A stretch of DNA of 64,000 nucleotides, taken from the NCBI RefSeq assembly GCF_000764305.2, contig NW_025932734.1:241835-305834 (forward strand). The letters are read 5' to 3'. Shown in pieces: positions 58,303 through 64,000 of this stretch (positions within the stretch are counted from its first letter, which is position 1; every line of letters starts with the position of its first letter). Both the position numbers and the translations under genes were made by a program. The notes beneath the pieces were generated by a model. The model worked only from the letters and a program-made list of their open reading frames with translations. It had not been told where the DNA came from and made no database searches. The DNA is from Hyalella azteca (lineage: Eukaryota; Arthropoda; Malacostraca; Amphipoda; Hyalellidae).

Positions 58303-61300
58303 TGAATTTTAATTTTTAAAAATGGCTCTATGGAGCCATTTTTAACTCATCGCCTTTCAGACCTCAAAATAAGGCCAAACTCCAAAGCAAGAAGAGAAAG
58401 ATAGCCTCTCGAGGAATTATTCAAGCTGGACGCAACATTATTGCAAGTTTCATCTTCCTGCAACATTCTCTTCAAAGTGTTTTCAACAATCTACAAATTT
58501 CTTACTGCTCATTGTCCGTTTTTATGGTCCTTCGTTCTATTGAATAGAAATTTTCTTCTTAATTTATTTTTTGATAGAAATTCATTTACGTTTTTTCTAC
58601 CAATGAGTAAATTTGTGTAACTGGTCGCGAATAATTTTGAAATCCAAATGCAGGTTTCTTTTCAGTGTTTTCATTATTGGATTTACATTATTAATGACGG
58701 ATACAATAATTACGCGATAGTCATTTCCTCTGTGGACATCGTTTATGTGCTATAATAAGTAAAAATTATCTGTTGAGTGTCGTGCAAAAATTTTGTTAAT
58801 AATATTCACCAGAACTGCAGTGTTGTTCAGAAGCAACTTGTTGTGAAAGTTATCCTCTTAAATTTAATTAGTGTCTGGTTTCTATAACTGCGAGCAACAT
58901 GAAGTTGAATCAGGGTTTGATGACGTAACATCTTCGGCTGATACACAAAACCACACAGAGCTCGGCGATACCGTTGTATTTGATTCAACTGTCGAAAATC
59001 TTGAAATATCGACCATCTGGTATCAACTGGATTGTTGATAGCAGATGTTAATTGATTATGTAATTGCGATAATAAAGTCGTCTTCATTGCTGGATTTCCT
59101 GCGCTTCTCTTGTATAAACTTTAGTTTTAGAACTGTGCGAAAAATTAAAATTTCATAAAATGCTATGCCGTGGCAAATCTTTTGCATTCAAAGCTTGCGT
59201 GAAACTCGTAGCAGTGAGAATTTTTGCCCGTACGGGATATTTTAGTTTTTAATTACTACTTCAGAAAAAAACGCAGGACGAGGCTATATTATTACCAAGT
59301 CTCATGAACACACGCCTTCGTCTTCTTGGAATTGTGAAAATATTACAATTTCAAATTTTAAATAATGTAATGACGCCTTGTCTAAATTATGATTAGAGGC
59401 TTCACATGAGAGGGACCTGCTACGATTAATTTCATGTAATGGTTCTCATTTGAATAGAATTTTAAAAAGTTTGTAAGCCATTCTTGATGAGAATCTGAAA
59501 ACTTATTACTTTTGAACTTCACCGATGGCCGCATGCGAATGGAGTTTTTTCTCCCAATAATACAATTAATGCTTGTGAAAAAAAAACTTGAATTTAAGTG
59601 CTTGATGGCTGAAGAATTTTTTTTTTCTGTTAAGTTATGGGTTTTTACTGTAGAAATGGGATGAAAAAAAAGATGATTCTGAAAGATTACAAATTAACTA
59701 GAAGTAAGCTATTTATCGAGTAACATCTTTGTAAATTTAATATCTAAATTCAAAACTTTATCAAAACGAATTGCCAATTTTCATTGTAAATGACTGTTTG
59801 ATTAAACCAGGTAAATCAGCTTAAATTTATGTGAAAGAATGTAATTTTGAAAGATTTAACAACCGAATTTTCGGGAAAGAATGTTGGTACAAAAATCCTG
59901 AATAGGTGCAAAAAATATGCGATTATAAATTTCACATAAGTGAGAACATTTTAGAGCAGCACTATATGTAGTTAACAGTTAGCATTAACCTGCTGGTTAT
60001 TAACGTCACCAAGAATATCATATTTTAATCAAAGACTATGAAACTAACTCGAACATCTTTCGTAGAACCCTTAAATACATTCACGGAATGTTCCCTATTG
60101 CATTAAGGTCAGACGTAGTGGACAATTTGTCCGGAAACCCGGGGCGTTTCAGGGCTTCAATGTGAACTGCATGCGAATATAATTAAGTCTGGGTACCTTG
60201 ATATAGCTCAATAGCTCTCACTTCTCTAGGTTAAACTTTGACAATGAGGTACATACAGTATATTGAATTCAACAATGTAATAACTATGTATGATAAAATG
60301 ATGTGAGGGTGCGCTTAAGAGAACGTGGATATTATTATATCAATTGAATATTAAATAGTATTATATAATATAGAATGTATTGTATAGCATTATAACTATA
60401 GGAATGTATACTATTATAACCGGGGATCATTTCCTCTATTATGACTTCGTCAATTATTCTTACAATAAATGACGTTATATTTTAAGCAGTTGAATGAACA
60501 AAATATAAATACCAATAATGTTTTGATGATAAATTGTGATAAATTTATTCGAGTATTTACATTTTAAGACCGTTGTTATCACAAAATTCCATGTCAATAA
60601 ACAGAACGGTCACCCCGACTCCAACTACCCAATTACGTATATAATCTTGGAAAACTTCAATGTGCGAATTTCAAGCGAGCAATATTCTGCCGTCTATCCG
60701 GCTTCACGCTTCAAGGGAATTTTCAGCTAGACGGGCAAAGAAATTTTCCCTGGCAATAAAATTAATATAAGTAACATTCAAAAGATTCATATTCAACAAA
60801 AAAATATCGCTAGCGAGCTCCATGCAGTTACCGGCAAACTCGTTTATCGCGCTTTGATTCGCTTCAGTTGAATCACATTTGCATGAAACTTTGAGCAATT
60901 AGCGACGAGCTTCTTGACAATCGCGATTGCTCGAGCGTTGCTTCACTTGATTGATTTTCCATCTGATATACTCAAATACTATATGGATAAAATAGACTCA
61001 AACGGATCATAAAATTGCTTTTATGGAACACGTGCGCAGATAGGGATCAAAGTTGAGCCTTTTTTAGACCACGATATTTCTTGCACTGAAAGACGGCGAA
61101 TACAGATCGTGTCTGTTGTAAAGCTCGCAACTCCAGAACTTGGTCGCCTTTGAACAATTGACTTTGCTCTCTGCTTGGCAATATTGAAGGGATGTGCCCT
61201 CAGTTCTGAAGACTGATGCTTCGCAGGTCTTGTTCATATGACTGTATACACGCATCTGCGGAGAAGACAAGAAAGGTTTCATACAACATAAGTTGTTATT

Positions 61301-63250
61301 ATTCGTTTTACGAATCCTTGGCCTTAAGTAGACGTTTCACGAATACTTTAACCAATCATAATATGATTAAACTTTTAAATGTCTAATATGGTTGAGCTTC
61401 ATAGTTAGAATGTGATGGTGTATTTATTTCATCATTTATTGCGGTCAACGCAAATTTTCAGGCTCATTGAAGAGTTGAGAGCTCGCACATCGGTTGTACA
61501 ACAACTCTACAGTTCGACACCAAAACATTTTCCTGTGATCATGCTTTAAAATTCAAATAAATTTATCGCCCATGGACGTAACCAATTAACAGCTTTGACA
61601 ACACGATGCATCCCACGTAAAATATTGCGGAACTGTTCACTCGCAATACGTTGAGCAAAACCTTAACCCTGAGTTTAGAATAAATTTCATCTGGTCATTA
61701 AAAGAATTCATTCCGAAATTCATACGATTGATGACTGCGAGAGATCACTAGACGAGTTTATGTATGCGAGGACAAGTGTAAATTCAGTTTCCTAGCTATA
61801 GCTTTGATATTCACTCGTTTTCACTTCAACTTTTCACCGGTGGCGACTCAAACTTGTGCAGCTCGGCCAGAAAAAAAGACTGGAATTTGTTTAATATAGA
61901 GGCCACTTATATCGCTTAAACCTGAAGGCTATTTAGCGATTAGAATTTAGAAGATAAAAGAAATAAGGATTACCCAAAAATATTTCTCTCCCATGGAGGA
62001 ACTATATAAGCCTTTCATTTTACGTGGAATATTAGAAGCAACTCACCGACACATTAATGATGCAGTAAATTTCAAAGCCTAAAATGTTTCTCATCTTATG
62101 CACTAGCAAAATATCTTTGTAAAAAAACTCTCTCGAAAATGTCAAAAACCTTTTTAATTTCGCGATGAAACGCACGTCGCAAAATTCTCCCACTGGGAAA
62201 ATATACGTAAAAATAAACTTGTGCTGGCTACCGATAAGCCGCATGTATAAAACAATGTTTTAATATATCGCTTTCTCGCGCTGAAAAGTTCCTATAATAT
62301 TATTTTAATTTCTTCTATATAAAAGAGCTTCAAATATATTTCTCACGAAAAGTTCGATCAAATTATCGCGCTTCAGTGAAATAAGTCTTAGAACCACGCG
62401 TATCAACCCTTGTGAATCAAGTCACGAAAAACTCAAGAATCTGCAACAGGCCATAGGCCTATTTCTTCAGTGCCGACACTTCTATTCTATTCTATTCTAT
62501 CAATTTCCTTGTTTACCAACCATTCAGGAAACTAACTGTCATTGCATTGATGACACAGTGCGAACATTTATGATCTAACATAAATGCTAAAAATTGTTCG
62601 AAAATTATATTAACGAGAATACGACATGCTTGGGCTGAATAACCTAATCGAAATTTAGAACTATCGTAATCTATTAAAAGTCAGGATAGAAAGGTCAAAA
62701 GGCAAAAACTTGGAGATTGCGAGGCTAAAACTGATCTTAACGTAAAATTAAAAAATTCTTGAAGGCCGGCAACAGCTAGTACATCTGCCACAAATTTGAC
62801 TGAGATTTATTGCAGGGTGGCCAATTATTTCTCGATCGCTGTAACCGATTTACGATCAGCAACTTTGAAAAGAGAAGGCGTTCATGCAGAACCTAAGTTT
62901 CGCTCACAAAAATCACCTAAGCTTTTTTACCTGTGCACGCTGCATTGCAATGAGCTTGTCGTACAGTTCTGCGTTACTTTGGCGACTGTTAACCGTGTTG
63001 GCGAATGCATGTCATTTAAAATGATTTATTTTTATGATTCTTTACACGTAGAGCATTTAAAATTAATTTTCACTTACAAAAACTCGCTGATTAGCCCGGT
63101 GTTATTTACAAAAAAACTGTTACTTACCAATAAAAACAAATAAATTATTTCCTTAGAATTAAATTTATATATAAATTTGTAAATCAAATTTAAATTTTTT
63201 ATCCAATTATTTCATCGAATCCTTTCGTATTCTACCACTAGGAATAACAT
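58303..63250. other. Intergenic, nothing recognised
   Basis: AT-rich DNA with several open frames of 60-115 codons (for example 58827-59087 minus and 62796-63143 plus). None matches a family I know. A TTCTA microsatellite lies at about 62478-62500. Confidence 0.4.
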
Positions 63251-63326
63251 CTCAGGTCCAGGCAATATCCCGACATGATAAGTATCCTGGGCACGCGCCC
63301 GTAAAAAGCCCGTAGTTAAGGGCCCG

Positions 63327-63720
63327 TATGCTAAATAGGGCACTAGCACTACGAAGTAGCACTACGCACTACAAGCCGTAGTGCCTACTATAGTGCGACA
63401 TGGAACACTACGGTTGGCATGCTAAATAGGGCACTAGCACTACGAAGTAGCACTACGCACTACAAGCCGTAGTGCCTATTATAGTACGACATGGAACACT
63501 ACGGTTGTCATGCTAAATAGGGCACTAGCACTATGAAGTAGCACTACGCACTACAAGCCATAGTGCGGCATGGAACACTACGGTTGGCATGCTAAATAGG
63601 GCACTAGCACTATGAAGTAGCACTACGCACTACAAGCCATAGTGCGGCATGGAACACTACGGTTGGTATGCTAAATAGGGCCAAAAGCATAACGCGCACT
63701 ACAAAAATCTGAAGTGTCCT
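63327..63720. repeat. 91/79-bp satellite with internal palindromes
   Basis: Units start ATGCTAAATAGGGCACTAGC at 63328, 63419, 63510, 63589 and 63668, giving periods 91, 91, 79 and 79. The shorter units lack about 12 bp (CCTATTATAGTA). Each unit has inverted blocks GCACTACG / CGTAGTGC. Confidence 0.92.
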
Positions 63721-64000
63721 ACACACCGCACTTCACGACGACACTACGGTATATTTAACCTTGTTTACTTCGTCAGGTATGGATCTGTTTGGCCTACAGC
63801 AAAGGCATCATGGCGTAACAAAAACGAAGGAATGGAAACAAAATATATGATGTGTGACTATGTCACAAGTTCAATATATTTATTGAGATAGGTAACTGGC
63901 ACAACGTAGGCGAAACCTATAGCACAGGCTCCGGTTGGTAGGAACTCCTCACAACGTACGCTCCCAGCCACTGACGATCGTGAAGCTGTGGGTGCACAAG
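63721..64000. other. Right edge, nothing recognised
   Basis: Short non-repetitive stretch beyond the satellite. No gene or element can be supported before the window ends. Confidence 0.4.

Noticed and set aside
58827..59087. 86-codon minus-strand frame with a vaguely retroelement-like composition
   Set aside because: No catalytic motif of a reverse transcriptase, integrase or protease is visible.
62796..63143. 115-codon plus-strand frame
   Set aside because: No domain, no clear start, and typical intergenic composition. The length alone is not convincing.

Overview
The window is nuclear DNA from an animal, most likely an arthropod. It is AT-rich, with one long multi-exon gene, GT-AG introns and many decayed transposable elements. 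The gene's closest family is the arthropod chordotonal-organ TRPV channels (Inactive/Nanchung). A crustacean would fit the element mix (Penelope-like element, dimeric tRNA-derived SINE, many minisatellites), but the species is not established.

Layout. Positions 1-560 are a GC-rich minisatellite. Positions 561-2492 are upstream sequence with a perfect RFX X-box (GTCACC-AT-AGCAAC) at 1390-1403. Positions 2493-25757 (+) hold a 15-exon gene that I joined by splice sites and reading phase. The joined coding length is 4131 nt, divisible by three, giving about 1376 aa: N-terminal ankyrin region, S1-S6 with a GDYD pore motif, a conserved TRP/post-TRP segment, and a 614-residue low-complexity tail in the last exon. 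The length favours Inactive (iav) over Nanchung. A short 3' UTR with two AATAAA signals follows. From about 26.1 kb to 64 kb I recognise no gene. That part holds a TTAA-flanked inverted-repeat element, a fold-back mariner-like transposon, several MITE-like hairpins, minisatellites, and a 91/79-bp satellite at the right edge.

The most unusual signal is inside the TRPV gene. At least six exon-intron junctions (acceptors of exons 3, 13 and 14; donors of exons 5, 10 and 11) have been copied in tandem into the adjoining intron. Each unit carries the splice site plus a few exon bases. Three further weaker cases lie at exon 4 donor, exon 6 donor and just upstream of exon 5 acceptor. Unit lengths range from 25 to 123 bp and copy numbers from 2 to 8, so they arose independently. 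Every decoy I translated (exons 3, 5, 10, 11, 13 and 14) meets an in-frame stop within about one unit. I know of no description of such repeated junction duplication within a single gene.

All joins are by eye. No search, alignment or transcript evidence was available.
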